A program made the position numbers and the translations under genes. Positions 23,681-31,845 of a stretch of 64,000 nucleotides of DNA are shown piece by piece (within the stretch, counting starts at the first letter, position 1; each line of letters opens with the position of its first letter). The stretch covers positions 62,001 through 126,000 of the forward strand of contig CAVZPD010000009.1 of assembly GCA_963777045.1 (NCBI GenBank), read 5' to 3'. The stretch is from JAPSGM01 sp963777045. Its GTDB lineage: Bacteria; Chloroflexota; Limnocylindria; QHBO01. The notes under the pieces are model-generated. The model was not told the DNA's origin and did not search any database. It saw nothing but the letters and a program-made list of their open reading frames with translations.

Positions 23681-25023
23681 GCATCGCTCCTCTCGGGCAG
23701 GAGCATCCCACGGATGGCGCCGACCAGGTAGAGGGACCCGGCCACCACCACCGGCTGGTCCCGTCCCCGGCGGAGCTCCGCCGCCATTGCCATCGCCCGC
23801 GCGGGATCGCGCCCGATCCGGCCTGCCTCGCCGCCGATGCCTCGCCATCGGGCCAGGAGCACCTCCGGAGACGTGGCGTTGGCCTCCTCGACCGTCGTGA
23901 AGATCGGCCTCGGTCGCAGGGGAGCCAGCTCGCGAAGCAGCGCGGAGACCCGCTTGTCGCGCATCGCACCGAAGACGAGGGGCGGCTCGGTGACGTTCAG
24001 CGACTGCAGCGCAGCGGCGAGCGCGTGAGCTCCAGCCGGATTGTGCGCGCCATCCAGCAGGACCCGACCGAACGTCGCGTGCTCGATGACCTCCATGCGG
24101 CCGGGCCAGGTGGCGGTCGCGAAGCCACGCCGCACGGCATCGTCGTCGAACGCCGGCAGGGGCGCCTGCCGCCGCGCTCCGTCCTCGCGCAGCGCATCCA
24201 GCGTGGCGAGCGCCACCGCCGCGTTCTCCGCCTGGTGCGGTCCCAGCAGCCCCACCCGCAGGTCGCGGAGCTCACGATCGCCGGCACGCAGGTCCAGGTG
24301 CAGGCCATCCCAGCCGGCATGGACCACGCGCCAGCGGTAAGGCTGCCGGGGCCCCGCGCGTCGCAGCGGCACCTCCAGCGAGGCGCACCGGTCCAGGATC
24401 GGCCGCAGGCCGCGTCCCGCCGCGCCGGTCACCGCCAGGTCACCGTGCTTGATGATGGCCGCCTTCTCGGTGCCGATCGCCGCCAGCGTGTGGCCCAGGT
24501 GGCGCTCGTGGTCGAGCGCCACGTTGGTGATGACCGCGACGCCCGGATCCAGCACGTTGGTTGCGTCGAGCCGGCCGCCGAGGCCGACCTCGACCAGCGC
24601 GACCTCGACCCGCTGCCGGGCGAGCTCGGCGAAGGCGACGGCGGTGAGCACCTCGAATTCGGTGGGGTCGCCCAGGCGGAATGTCACGGCCTCGACGGCG
24701 GGCAGCACCCGGGCAACGGCATCGGCGAACCCAGCCTCCGAGACGGGCTTGCCGTCGAGCGCGATCCGTTCCCGGTAGCTGACGAGGTGCGGTTTCGGCA
24801 TGGCGCCGACCCGGATGCCAGCCTCGTTGAGCGCCGAGCATGCCAGTGCCACCACGCTGCCCTTTCCGTTCGTCCCGCCGACCAGTGCTCCGCGCAGCGC
24901 ACGCTGGGGGTGGCCGAGCTCGGCCAGGATCGCCTCGATCCGCTCCAGGCCCAGCCGCATTCCGAACCGGCCGCGCGACTGCAGCGCGCGGACCGCGTCG
25001 GGATAGGCGAGCGACCCGCTCAT
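23677..25023 (-). CDS. folC: Folylpolyglutamate synthase / dihydrofolate synthase
   Basis: Mur-ligase-fold enzyme of 448 residues. The ATP loop GTNGKGSV (residues 50-57), GLGGRLDATN, ITNVALDHERHLG and WPGRMEV/DGAHNPAG are all present, covering both central and C-terminal domains. It attaches glutamate to dihydropteroate and extends folates. It is the first of three overlapping folate genes. The Cys-rich gene upstream ends 13 bp before its start. Confidence 0.94.
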   Translation of the reverse strand: MSGSLAYPDAVRALQSRGRFGMRLGLERIEAILAELGHPQRALRGALVGGTNGKGSVVALACSALNEAGIRVGAMPKPHLVSYRERIALDGKPVSEAGFADAVARVLPAVEAVTFRLGDPTEFEVLTAVAFAELARQRVEVALVEVGLGGRLDATNVLDPGVAVITNVALDHERHLGHTLAAIGTEKAAIIKHGDLAVTGAAGRGLRPILDRCASLEVPLRRAGPRQPYRWRVVHAGWDGLHLDLRAGDRELRDLRVGLLGPHQAENAAVALATLDALREDGARRQAPLPAFDDDAVRRGFATATWPGRMEVIEHATFGRVLLDGAHNPAGAHALAAALQSLNVTEPPLVFGAMRDKRVSALLRELAPLRPRPIFTTVEEANATSPEVLLARWRGIGGEAGRIGRDPARAMAMAAELRRGRDQPVVVAGSLYLVGAIRGMLLPERSDA

Positions 25024-25036
25024 GGGTCGAGCCGGG

Positions 25037-25594
25037 TCAGGCGTCCTCGTCCTCGTAGAAGACGCAGTCGTGGAACTGGCCGGTCAGGCACAGGTCGGTC
25101 ACGTAGCCCGAATCGAGGTGGACGCCGGCGCGCGCCTGGCAGCGGGAGACGACGCCGTCCTGCTTCATGAAGGTACGAAGCATCTGGGGCGCCTCGACTG
25201 GCACGCGGCCCTTGGCACCCTGCGTCAGGAAGAAATTCGGGCAGGAGTGGCGGCGAGGTCGCGAGTATCCCAGCGGGACGCCACGCCGGCCGACGTGCAC
25301 CGCCACGGGCTCCGGCGCGTCCGCGAACCGCTTCTCGGCGATCACGCAGCGACCCGGCTCGCAGTCGATCTCGTTGTGGCAGCAGGCTCGCGCGGGACCC
25401 ATGCCGTCCACGGCCCAGAGCTCCCAGCACGGCCGCCGCAGGATGAACGCCGGACAGCGGTAGCGGATCGTGAGCGAGCAGTTCTCGACCTCCCAGCACA
25501 TGGTGCGGCGGTCGTTCTCGCGTCGCTCCGGTGCGAATGGGTCGCCGACCTGGCGACGATCGCCTCCGGAACGACGTTCGGTCTTGATGATCAA
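25037..25594 (-). CDS. Cysteine-rich protein of unknown function in the folate operon
   Basis: The 185-residue protein carries about 15 cysteines. A basic N-terminus (RRSGGDRRQ..RRENDRR) precedes a segment with MCWEVENCS, YRCPAF, RPCWELW, ACCHNEIDCEPGRC; the paired Cys-Trp pattern recalls small 'two-CW' proteins. A second group (HSCPNF, SRCQ, DLCL, HDCVFYEDED) closes the chain. No signal peptide is seen. A metal- or Fe-S-binding or redox role is plausible, but no function is recognised. TTG 25594 follows an AGAGGAT-type ribosome-binding site. Nothing links it to folate except the 13-bp spacing to folC. Confidence 0.7.
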   Translation of the reverse strand: MIIKTERRSGGDRRQVGDPFAPERRENDRRTMCWEVENCSLTIRYRCPAFILRRPCWELWAVDGMGPARACCHNEIDCEPGRCVIAEKRFADAPEPVAVHVGRRGVPLGYSRPRRHSCPNFFLTQGAKGRVPVEAPQMLRTFMKQDGVVSRCQARAGVHLDSGYVTDLCLTGQFHDCVFYEDEDA

Positions 25595-25645
25595 GCTCGG
25601 GGATCCTCTCTCTCACCCGGGAGTGTAGCCGCTGGCATGCAACGA

Positions 25646-25694
25646 GGCCGGCCGAGTGGTGGCCGGCCCCATCGGATTACGGTCCGGAAGGACC
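25646..25694 (-). terminator. Two hairpins downstream of trxA
   Basis: GGTCC-GGAA-GGACC (25681-25694) and GGCCGGCC with a 7-nt loop (25646-25668) lie in the 104 bp between trxA and the Cys-rich gene. They probably separate the two transcripts, although neither has a clear U-tract. Confidence 0.5.
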
Positions 25695-25698
25695 GCTT

Positions 25699-26025
25699 CT
25701 AGGACAGGAAATCGGAGAGGCGAGCCTCGAGCGCCTCCTGGGGCATGTAGCCGACCAGGCGCGCGGCCTCGCGGCCGTCCTTGAAGAGGATCAGGGTCGG
25801 GATGCTGAAGATGCTGTAGCGCATTGCAACCTGCTGGTTCTCGTCCGTGTTGAGCTTCGCCACGTTGATCTTGTCCGCGTGGGCCTCGCCGAGCGACTCG
25901 ACGACCGGGGAGACGAGCCGGCACGGCCCGCACCAGGGCGCCCAGAAGTCGACCAGCACCGGCTTGTCGGAGCTCAGCACCTGCGCCTCGAACGTCGACT
26001 CGTCGACCGTCATCGGGGCTGTCAT
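25699..26025 (-). CDS. trxA: Thioredoxin
   Basis: Classical thioredoxin of 108 residues with VDFWAPWCGPCR (active-site Cys32/Cys35) and the cis-proline in SIPTLILFKDG. It reduces cytosolic disulfides, for example in ribonucleotide reductase and peroxiredoxins. GGAGG precedes the start. It stands alone, between hairpins downstream and the kinase gene upstream. Confidence 0.96.
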   Translation of the reverse strand: MTAPMTVDESTFEAQVLSSDKPVLVDFWAPWCGPCRLVSPVVESLGEAHADKINVAKLNTDENQQVAMRYSIFSIPTLILFKDGREAARLVGYMPQEALEARLSDFLS

Positions 26026-26165
26026 GTTGGCGTGGAGACCTCCTGTCGAGGGTTGGGGTCAGGCGCCGATGCTAGCACCAACCCAGCCTCCGCTCTGCGC
26101 CTCGCCCGGGGTCGCCGACGGGCGCTGGGCGGATCGTCCTCGAGAGGAAGCGGCGAGCCGGCCGC

Positions 26166-26305
26166 TCAGGGGGCCGGCGTGGGCGTCGGCGTGGGCGGGG
26201 GCGGGGGCGGAAGTGTGGGCGTGGGCGTCGGCGGCGGCGTGGGCACCGGCGTCGGCGTGGCGGTCGGCTCCGGCGTTGGGGACGGTGACGGCGACGGGGT
26301 CGGGC
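26166..26305. repeat. Low-complexity coding repeat (Pro/Thr tail of the PASTA kinase)
   Basis: GTGGGCGTCGGC-type short direct repeats encode alternating Pro-Thr, Pro-Pro and Pro-Ser units at the C-terminus of the kinase. They resemble wall-spanning tails; repeat number is likely to vary between strains. Confidence 0.8.
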
Positions 26306-27860
26306 CCCGCGACACGACGATATCCACCTGCGAACCGGGCTCCACGGCCACGCCCTGCGGCGGATCGCTCCGGATCACGCGCCCATCGGGCTGGTCGGAG
26401 CTGAACTCGCGCGTCACCTGGCCCAGCTCCAGGTCGGCGTTCTGCAGCGTCTGCGCGGCCTGGTCCTCCGTCTGGCCGATGAGTCGCGGGACGTCCACCG
26501 ACTCGGCGCCGCTGCTCACCACCAGATCGATGGTCTCTCCCTGGCTGACGAGCTCCCCGGCGGGCGGATCGGTCCGGATGACGCGGCCGTCCTCGATCCG
26601 ATCCGACGGCTCGTCGTCGGTGGAGCCGATGACGAGGCCCAGGTCGTCCGCCTCGCTGCGCACCTGCGCGACCGGCTTGTCCTGCCAGTCGGGAAGCTCG
26701 AACTGCGAGGCCGACGGGGTGGCGCTGCTCTGGCCGGGCCCCAGCCCGCCCAGGATCTGTGCACCCAGGAAGCCGATGGCGCCCAGGAGGACGATCGCGA
26801 GCAGGACGAGCAGCCACATCCACCACGGCTGGCCCTCCTGCCGGGCGGGACGCGCGGGCGGCGGCGGCGGTCGTCGCGGGGTGTTGACGTTGACCGCCCC
26901 GGCCGGCGCCCGGTCCGATGGGCGCGCCACGGGTGGAGGCACGTAGACGGTGGGCTCGCCCGAGGGCGGAAGCGGCGCCGCAGCGCGCGATGCCGCAGCC
27001 GCTCCGGCCGCTGCCACGCCGGCCCCGGACGCGGGGTCTTTGCGCCAGACGCGCAGTGCCTCTGCGAAGGAGCCGGCATCGGGGAAGCGGTGGGCAGGGT
27101 CGCGCTCGAGAGCGCGCATGACGATGGCCGAGAGGCCGGACGGCACTGGCCGGTAGGCCGAGGGTGGCTGCGGATCCTCGTTGAGCCGCTTGAGGGCGAC
27201 GCCCGCGGCCGAGTCACCCTCGAAGGGGCGTCGGCCGGTGAGCATCTCGTACAGCACGATGCCGAGCGCGTAGACATCGGAGGCGCCCGTCACCTCGTCG
27301 CCGCGCGCCTGCTCGGGACTGAAGTAGTGGACCGATCCGAGCGTCGTGCCGGTGACCGTCATCGATGCCTCGGAGACCGCCCGGGCGATGCCGAAGTCGG
27401 TCACCTTCACGTCGTCCTCGTCGGTGATCAGGATGTTCCCCGGCTTCACGTCGCGATGGACGATGCCGCGCCGATGCGCGGCCTCCAGGGCGGAGGCGAC
27501 GCCGATCGCGATCCGGACCGCGTCATCGGTGTCCAGCGTCCCGCGATCGCGGAGGATGGAGGCCAGGTCGTCGCCCTCGACCAGCTGCATGACGATGAAC
27601 TGCGTCCCGTCTTCCCCATCGGTCCCGTAGTCGTAGACCGGCACGATGTTGGGGTGCGAGAGCGAACCGGCCGAGCGCGCCTCCTGCTTGAAGCGGGCGG
27701 TGAATCCGGCGTCGGTCCCGAACTGGCTGCGCAGGAGCTTGACGGCAACCTCGCGATCGAGCTGCTCGTCGACGGCGCGCCAGATCGTCGCCATGCCGCC
27801 CTCGCCGAGCGGGGCGATCAGCCGGTATCGGCCGTTGATGAGCCGCCCGATCATCTCCAC
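26166..27860 (-). CDS. PASTA-domain serine/threonine protein kinase (PknB-like)
   Basis: Membrane kinase of 564 residues. The kinase domain (about 10-270) has GEGGMATIW, catalytic Lys41 (VAVKLL), HRD (135-137), VKPGN, DFG (155-157) and an activation loop ending SPEQARGDE. After a low-complexity juxtamembrane stretch comes one membrane helix (about 346-369), then two extracellular PASTA repeats (about 389-452 and 455-520) that bind peptidoglycan or muropeptides in relatives. The tail is a 40-residue Pro/Thr-rich low-complexity run, unusual in the family. GTG 27860 follows GGAGGG. Role: cell-wall growth signalling by homology. Confidence 0.94.
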   Translation of the reverse strand: MEMIGRLINGRYRLIAPLGEGGMATIWRAVDEQLDREVAVKLLRSQFGTDAGFTARFKQEARSAGSLSHPNIVPVYDYGTDGEDGTQFIVMQLVEGDDLASILRDRGTLDTDDAVRIAIGVASALEAAHRRGIVHRDVKPGNILITDEDDVKVTDFGIARAVSEASMTVTGTTLGSVHYFSPEQARGDEVTGASDVYALGIVLYEMLTGRRPFEGDSAAGVALKRLNEDPQPPSAYRPVPSGLSAIVMRALERDPAHRFPDAGSFAEALRVWRKDPASGAGVAAAGAAAASRAAAPLPPSGEPTVYVPPPVARPSDRAPAGAVNVNTPRRPPPPPARPARQEGQPWWMWLLVLLAIVLLGAIGFLGAQILGGLGPGQSSATPSASQFELPDWQDKPVAQVRSEADDLGLVIGSTDDEPSDRIEDGRVIRTDPPAGELVSQGETIDLVVSSGAESVDVPRLIGQTEDQAAQTLQNADLELGQVTREFSSDQPDGRVIRSDPPQGVAVEPGSQVDIVVSRGPTPSPSPSPTPEPTATPTPVPTPPPTPTPTLPPPPPPTPTPTPAP

Positions 27861-27923
27861 GCGTTTGCCCTCCGTGCGCGCCTCACGTCCACTGACGCCC
27901 GGGCCGGCTCCAGTGTGCCGCGG

Positions 27924-28796
27924 TCAGTCTCGCAGGTCGAGGCTCCGGACGTACGCCCGGAACTCGTCCGCGTCATCGGACTGTAGCCCAATCGCCACGT
28001 TGGCCTTGAGCCAGCCGAGGCGCGTGCCCGCGTCGTGCCGTTCCCCGTCGAACTGGTAGCCGAACACCGGCTGCTCCTGCATGAGCGCCTTGATCGCGTC
28101 GGTGAGCTGGATCTCGCCGCCGGCGCCCCGGGTGGTCGTCTCCAGCAGGTCGAAGATCTTCGGGGTGAGCACGTAGCGACCGAGAACGCCGAGGTCGGAC
28201 GGCGCGTCCTCGACCGAGGGCTTCTCGATGATGTCGCCGATCTCCACCAGCCGGCCCTCGGAGTGCGTCGGTCGGACGATCCCGTAGCGTGCGACGTCGT
28301 CTCGCGGGACCTGCTGCAGCGCAATCACGCTGCCACGATGCGCCGCGTACTGGTCGATCAGCTGCTGCGTCACCGGCTGGCCGCCCGGATTCAGCATCAC
28401 GTCGTCGGAGAGCAGGACGGCGAACGGCTCCTCGCCGACCAGCTCCTTCGCCATCAGCACCGCGTGGCCCAGGCCGAGCTGCTCCTTCTGGTGGACGTAG
28501 GCGATGGGGCCGAACTCGCTGATCCGGCGCACCTGGCGCAGCATCTCGATGTCGCCGCGTTCTTCGAGCCAGCGCTCCAGGTTGGGATTCGAGTCGAAGT
28601 GATCCTCGATCGCCGAACGGGACGAGCTGATGACGATGATGATCTGCTCGATCCCCGACGCGATGGCCTCTTCGACCGCGTACTGGATGATCGGTCGATC
28701 GACCAGCGGCATCACCTCCTTGGCGATCGCCTTGGTGGCAGGCAGGAAGCGGGTACCGAATCCGGCCGCGGGCAGAACGGCCTTTCTGACGCGCAC
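27924..28796 (-). CDS. galU: UTP-glucose-1-phosphate uridylyltransferase
   Basis: Nucleotidyltransferase of 290 residues with the GalU signatures AAGFGTRFLPATKA, EVMPLVDRPIIQYAVEE, LGLGHAV, LLSDDV, EKP and GGEIQLTDAI. It makes UDP-glucose, the precursor for GalE and for many glycosyl transfers, possibly including the glycosylglycerate genes at 9-12 kb. The start is GTG; AGGAGA lies about 11 nt upstream. It is separated by 63 bp from the downstream kinase gene. Confidence 0.95.
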   Translation of the reverse strand: MRVRKAVLPAAGFGTRFLPATKAIAKEVMPLVDRPIIQYAVEEAIASGIEQIIIVISSSRSAIEDHFDSNPNLERWLEERGDIEMLRQVRRISEFGPIAYVHQKEQLGLGHAVLMAKELVGEEPFAVLLSDDVMLNPGGQPVTQQLIDQYAAHRGSVIALQQVPRDDVARYGIVRPTHSEGRLVEIGDIIEKPSVEDAPSDLGVLGRYVLTPKIFDLLETTTRGAGGEIQLTDAIKALMQEQPVFGYQFDGERHDAGTRLGWLKANVAIGLQSDDADEFRAYVRSLDLRD

Positions 28797-28977
28797 GGTG
28801 ATGAAGGTTCTCCTGTTGCGGAACGTGGCTTCGTGGTCGTCGGGTTCGCTGTCAGGGGCGAGTGCCCAAGCGTGATTCCCGAATCGGCGCCAATGTCACG
28901 GGGACCGAAGTATAGCAATCAGCGGGCTCGACACCCCCAGCGGCCAGCGGCCACGCAACGCCCGGTGCTCCCGGCGC

Positions 28978-28983
28978 TACAAT
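28978..28983 (+). promoter_or_regulatory. Putative -10 element TACAAT, leaderless type
   Basis: It ends 9 nt before ATG 28993 of the hypothetical/zinc-ribbon gene pair. Confidence 0.45.
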
Positions 28984-28992
28984 CGCGACCCG

Positions 28993-29532
28993 ATGATCAA
29001 GTCGATGATCCGCACCTTCCGCGGGCCGTCGCGGGACCCCCGCATGGCCTCCATCAGCCGCCCGCTGCCGCGCAACCTGACCGATGAGGAGGTGCTGGCG
29101 GCGCTGGACCTGGCGCTGGAGCGGAACCCTGATACGCGATTCCTGGTGGAGACGCTGCAGCCAGCCCTTCACGAGGTGACCGGACGCGACTACGAGGTCC
29201 TCGATCGCAGCGTGCGGGACGTGACCGGCGCCTTCAGCAAGTCCATGGTCATGATCCGCGAGGGCAGCGTCGGCCTGTGGCCCGGCTACGCGGCCCGTTC
29301 GTACCCGCTGCTTGCCGAAGCGGAGCGGACCGAGGAGGCGCGTCGCGCCATCGCCGCCGCCGCTGGACATGGCGACGAGGCGCCCTCGCCGACGAGCCCA
29401 ATCGGGAAGCCCGGCTGGGCCCCGCCACCCCCCCTGCGCCCCGCCGCGCCGCCGCGACCTGTGCCCATCGGCGATGCCAACGCCGGCGCGTCCAAGGTCC
29501 AGGACGCCGGCCCGGAGGATGCGACCGCCTGA
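28993..29532 (+). CDS. Hypothetical protein with Pro-rich tail
   Basis: The 179-residue protein is not recognised. Residues 25-110 look folded (NLTDEEVLAALDLALERNPD, then EVTGRDYEVLDRSVRDVTGAF) and mixed alpha-helical; the last 60 residues are Pro/Ala-rich and probably disordered. There is no signal peptide or membrane segment. Its stop overlaps the ATG of a small zinc-ribbon protein (ATGA), so the two are likely made together. Confidence 0.65.
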   Translation: MIKSMIRTFRGPSRDPRMASISRPLPRNLTDEEVLAALDLALERNPDTRFLVETLQPALHEVTGRDYEVLDRSVRDVTGAFSKSMVMIREGSVGLWPGYAARSYPLLAEAERTEEARRAIAAAAGHGDEAPSPTSPIGKPGWAPPPPLRPAAPPRPVPIGDANAGASKVQDAGPEDATA

Positions 29533-29711
29533 TGGGCCGCCAAAACGTGCCGCGCGATCAGTGGCTGGAGATCGGTTCGGAGTGCCCCCGCTGCGGCGAG
29601 CGCATCGGCGAGGCGATGGTCTACTCCTGGCGGCCGCTGCCGGAGGACCCGAAGCTGCTGATGCTCTACTGCCCCGACTGCGGCGACCGCGTGGAGATCA
29701 ACCACATCTGA
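29532..29711 (+). CDS. Small zinc-ribbon protein
   Basis: The 59-residue protein has two CxxC knuckles, CPRCGERIG and YCPDCGDRVE, about 30 residues apart, the layout of a zinc ribbon. The ATG overlaps the stop of the upstream gene. The function is unknown; it may bind nucleic acid or a protein partner. Confidence 0.7.
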   Translation: MGRQNVPRDQWLEIGSECPRCGERIGEAMVYSWRPLPEDPKLLMLYCPDCGDRVEINHI

Positions 29712-29735
29712 CGCTGGCCGCCGCCGGCACCTTCC

Positions 29736-30239
29736 CTAGCCGGCCGCCGGAACCTCGAGCCGCACCTTGCCGGCCGCGGCATCGGGGGCAGAAGCGTCGG
29801 GTCGCCCGAAGAGTCCCAGCTGCGTGAGCATCCCGAGCTGGTCGGGGACCCCCCAGTGCTCGACCATAACCCCGTCGGCGAAGCGCATCTGGTCGAACAC
29901 GGTGATCGAGAAGGAGCCTCCGGTCGGAGGCCGGCCGAACACCCTCCCCGTGTTGACGCCGCTGCCGGTCGCTCGGATCCAGACCCGATCGTCCTGCGCC
30001 ACCAGATCGTCGATCACGAGCCGGAATCCGCTGAACCAGGCGTGCAGGGTCTCGATGGTCTCCTTGGTCCCCGCGCTCCCCGGCTTCAGGCCGCGCTGGT
30101 GCTCGACTGCGTCGGGTGCGACGAGCTCGTCGCACACGTCCAGATTTCCCTCCGTGAACCCCTCCTCGATGAGGCGCCGCGCCACCGCCATGTTTCGTTG
30201 CTGCGTCTGCTGGTCTGTCGTCACGTCGCGCCCCTTCAA
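29736..30239 (-). CDS. SnoaL-like ester cyclase family protein
   Basis: Small alpha+beta barrel protein of 167 residues resembling the SnoaL-like polyketide-cyclase/ester-cyclase group: RRLIEEGFTEGNLDVCDELVAPDAVEHQ, then a stretch ending GVMVEHWGVPDQLGMLTQLG. Members include many uncharacterised enzymes and binding proteins. It is divergent from a TetR regulator with two shared operators between them, so it is probably the regulated target. Confidence 0.75.
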   Translation of the reverse strand: MKGRDVTTDQQTQQRNMAVARRLIEEGFTEGNLDVCDELVAPDAVEHQRGLKPGSAGTKETIETLHAWFSGFRLVIDDLVAQDDRVWIRATGSGVNTGRVFGRPPTGGSFSITVFDQMRFADGVMVEHWGVPDQLGMLTQLGLFGRPDASAPDAAAGKVRLEVPAAG

Positions 30240-30251
30240 TGCAAGATTCAG

Positions 30252-30266
30252 TAGAGTAATGCTCTA
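30252..30266. promoter_or_regulatory. Operator palindrome 1 (TAGAG-N5-CTCTA)
   Basis: A perfect 5-bp inverted repeat separated by TAATG, in the 51-bp gap between the SnoaL-like and TetR genes. It is paired with an equivalent site at 30271-30285, centres 19 bp apart. It is the likely TetR-family binding site. Confidence 0.7.
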
Positions 30267-30270
30267 TTGA

Positions 30271-30285
30271 TAGAGTTGTACTCTA
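30271..30285. promoter_or_regulatory. Operator palindrome 2 (TAGAG-N5-CTCTA)
   Basis: The same arms separated by TTGTA, extending to TAGAGT/ACTCTA. It ends 5 nt before the TetR start codon, so occupancy should block its own transcription. Confidence 0.7.
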
Positions 30286-30290
30286 GCGAG

Positions 30291-30902
30291 ATGAGGGACG
30301 TCAAGAGCCGCGCCGGAACCCTCCGTGCGCGGCGCGCCGAGGAGACGAGACAGCGCATCCTGGCAGCTGCACGACATCGCTTCGTCGATGCGGGCTACGC
30401 CGCAACGACCCTGCAGCACGTGGCCGATGGGGCCGAGGTCGCGGTTCAGACCGTCTACGCGATCTTTGGAGGCAAGGCCGCGATCCTGCGCGCCCTCCGC
30501 GACTCGGTGGTCGAGGACCACGCTGCGAGCGCCGCCTACCAGGAGGCGCTGGCATCGGATGCGCCGGAAGCCGCCCTCCACTCGTTCGCGCGCGCGATTC
30601 GGCTCCGATGGGAAGCTGGGCACGACATCGTCGGCGCCATGGCGAAGGCGGCGGCGGCCGACCCGGCCATCCGGCTCGATGTCGATGCCGCGCTCGCGTC
30701 GCGGCGGCGCGGCATTCGCCGGCTGGCGGAACGTGTCGCGGTGCTCGCCTCGCGCGACCCTCGCCGGGTCGAGGCGCTCCTGGACGCGCTGTCGATGGCG
30801 GAGACCTACGAGCAGCTCGTCGTCGGTCACGGCTGGTCGCCTGACGACTATGAGTCGTGGCTGGCAGATGCCCTTGCCAGGCTGCTGCTCCCCGGAAGAT
30901 GA
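30291..30902 (+). CDS. TetR/AcrR-family transcriptional regulator
   Basis: Repressor of 203 residues. The N-terminal HTH (ETRQRILAAARHRFVDAGYAATTLQHVADGA, then AVQTVYAIFGGKAAIL) is typical; the C-terminal ligand domain is unassigned. The ATG at 30291 is preferred because the in-frame upstream start lies within the operator region. It probably represses itself and the divergent SnoaL-like gene in response to an unknown ligand. Confidence 0.9.
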   Translation: MRDVKSRAGTLRARRAEETRQRILAAARHRFVDAGYAATTLQHVADGAEVAVQTVYAIFGGKAAILRALRDSVVEDHAASAAYQEALASDAPEAALHSFARAIRLRWEAGHDIVGAMAKAAAADPAIRLDVDAALASRRRGIRRLAERVAVLASRDPRRVEALLDALSMAETYEQLVVGHGWSPDDYESWLADALARLLLPGR

Positions 30903-30948
30903 GAGCCCCTGGATGGGCCGTCGGGTCGCGACGGGCACCATGTAGGAG

Positions 30949-31025
30949 TGGTGCCCCCAACCGGATTCGAACCGGTGATCTCCACCTTGAAAGGGTGGCG
31001 TCCTAGGCCTCTAGACGATGGGGGC
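30949..31025 (-). tRNA. tRNA-Glu (anticodon UUC)
   Basis: On the minus strand acceptor GCCCCCA pairs with TGGGGGC, followed by discriminator A and encoded CCA. The anticodon stem CCACC/GGTGG encloses CTTTCAA with anticodon TTC, reading GAA/GAG. The T arm CCGG-TTCGAAT-CCGG is intact. Confidence 0.97.
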
Positions 31026-31188
31026 TCGGGCCGCATGGTAGCGCAGTGATCGGGCGGCTCGGAATCGGCCAGGGCCGCCGTGCCGTTCGTCGGCTGAGCA
31101 CCGGGCCGGTTGGGCGCGCGGTACGAGTTGCGGCCGCGGGCATTTGAGCGTGAACCGCCGCACCAACTCGGCGAATTCGCCGCCGCAC

Positions 31189-31500
31189 CTACCCGATGTA
31201 GAAGAGCAGCACCAGCACGATCGTCGCCGCCAGCGCGCCGGCAGCCAGCACCGCCATCAGGCCGCCGGCGATGGCGATCGCCACGCCGGTGCCAGGACGG
31301 CCCCGCCGATACGCTCGCTGTGACCAGATCCAGCCCTGGATGAAGAGGAAGATCCCGATCGCGGTGGCGATCAACCCCGACGCCAGCATGGCGCTCACCG
31401 AGAGCCCGGGATCCTCGCCCAGGATCGCGATGGCGGAGAGGCCACCGGCGATCAGCAGTCCCACCACGCCGATCACCAGGTTGCGGACGAACGGATGCAT
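31189..31500 (-). CDS. Small integral membrane protein
   Basis: The 103-residue protein has three hydrophobic helices (about 6-27, 36-58, 75-100) and a basic loop (SQRAYRRGRPG). No family is recognised. ATG 31500 is preceded by TAGAAT ending 7 nt upstream, supporting this start over an upstream in-frame one. Confidence 0.7.
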   Translation of the reverse strand: MHPFVRNLVIGVVGLLIAGGLSAIAILGEDPGLSVSAMLASGLIATAIGIFLFIQGWIWSQRAYRRGRPGTGVAIAIAGGLMAVLAAGALAATIVLVLLFYIG

Positions 31501-31845
31501 CGGGCGGATTCTAGCCGTGCCACCGTTCGCCCGGCGTTGGCGCGGCGGACCGGCGGGTTCCCCCGCAGCCCGCGCCGATCTATCAGTGGGGGATGGCGCG
31601 TGGAACGGGCGCACGAATCGGGGCCGATGCGGGCAGGTTTGGCGGCTTCGGTCTCGGCTTCATCAGTGGGACTGATCAGGAGGCGGCGGAAGGACGCCTC
31701 GATCGCTGGATCATCGCCGGGACTGATATCCAGGAGGAGACAGGCACGGGCACGGCACGAGGCATCTCCGAGGCGGCACAGTTCATGCAGATCGCTCGCC
31801 GTGAAGACGAGCCGCGCCACCAGGGCGCATGACGAGGAGCGACTC
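31501..31845. other. Intergenic region with a small inverted-repeat cluster
   Basis: About 345 bp with no credible gene. It contains GATCTATCAGTGGGGG (31578-31593), CATCAGTGGGACTGATCAGG (31661-31680; stem ATCAGT/ACTGAT) and GGGACTGATATCC (31719-31731). The first resembles the GATCTATCGG motif of the four-motif element but lacks the full layout. Confidence 0.55.
31508..31513 (-). promoter_or_regulatory. Putative -10 element TAGAAT (minus strand)
   Basis: Ends 7 nt upstream of ATG 31500 of the small membrane protein gene. Confidence 0.45.
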
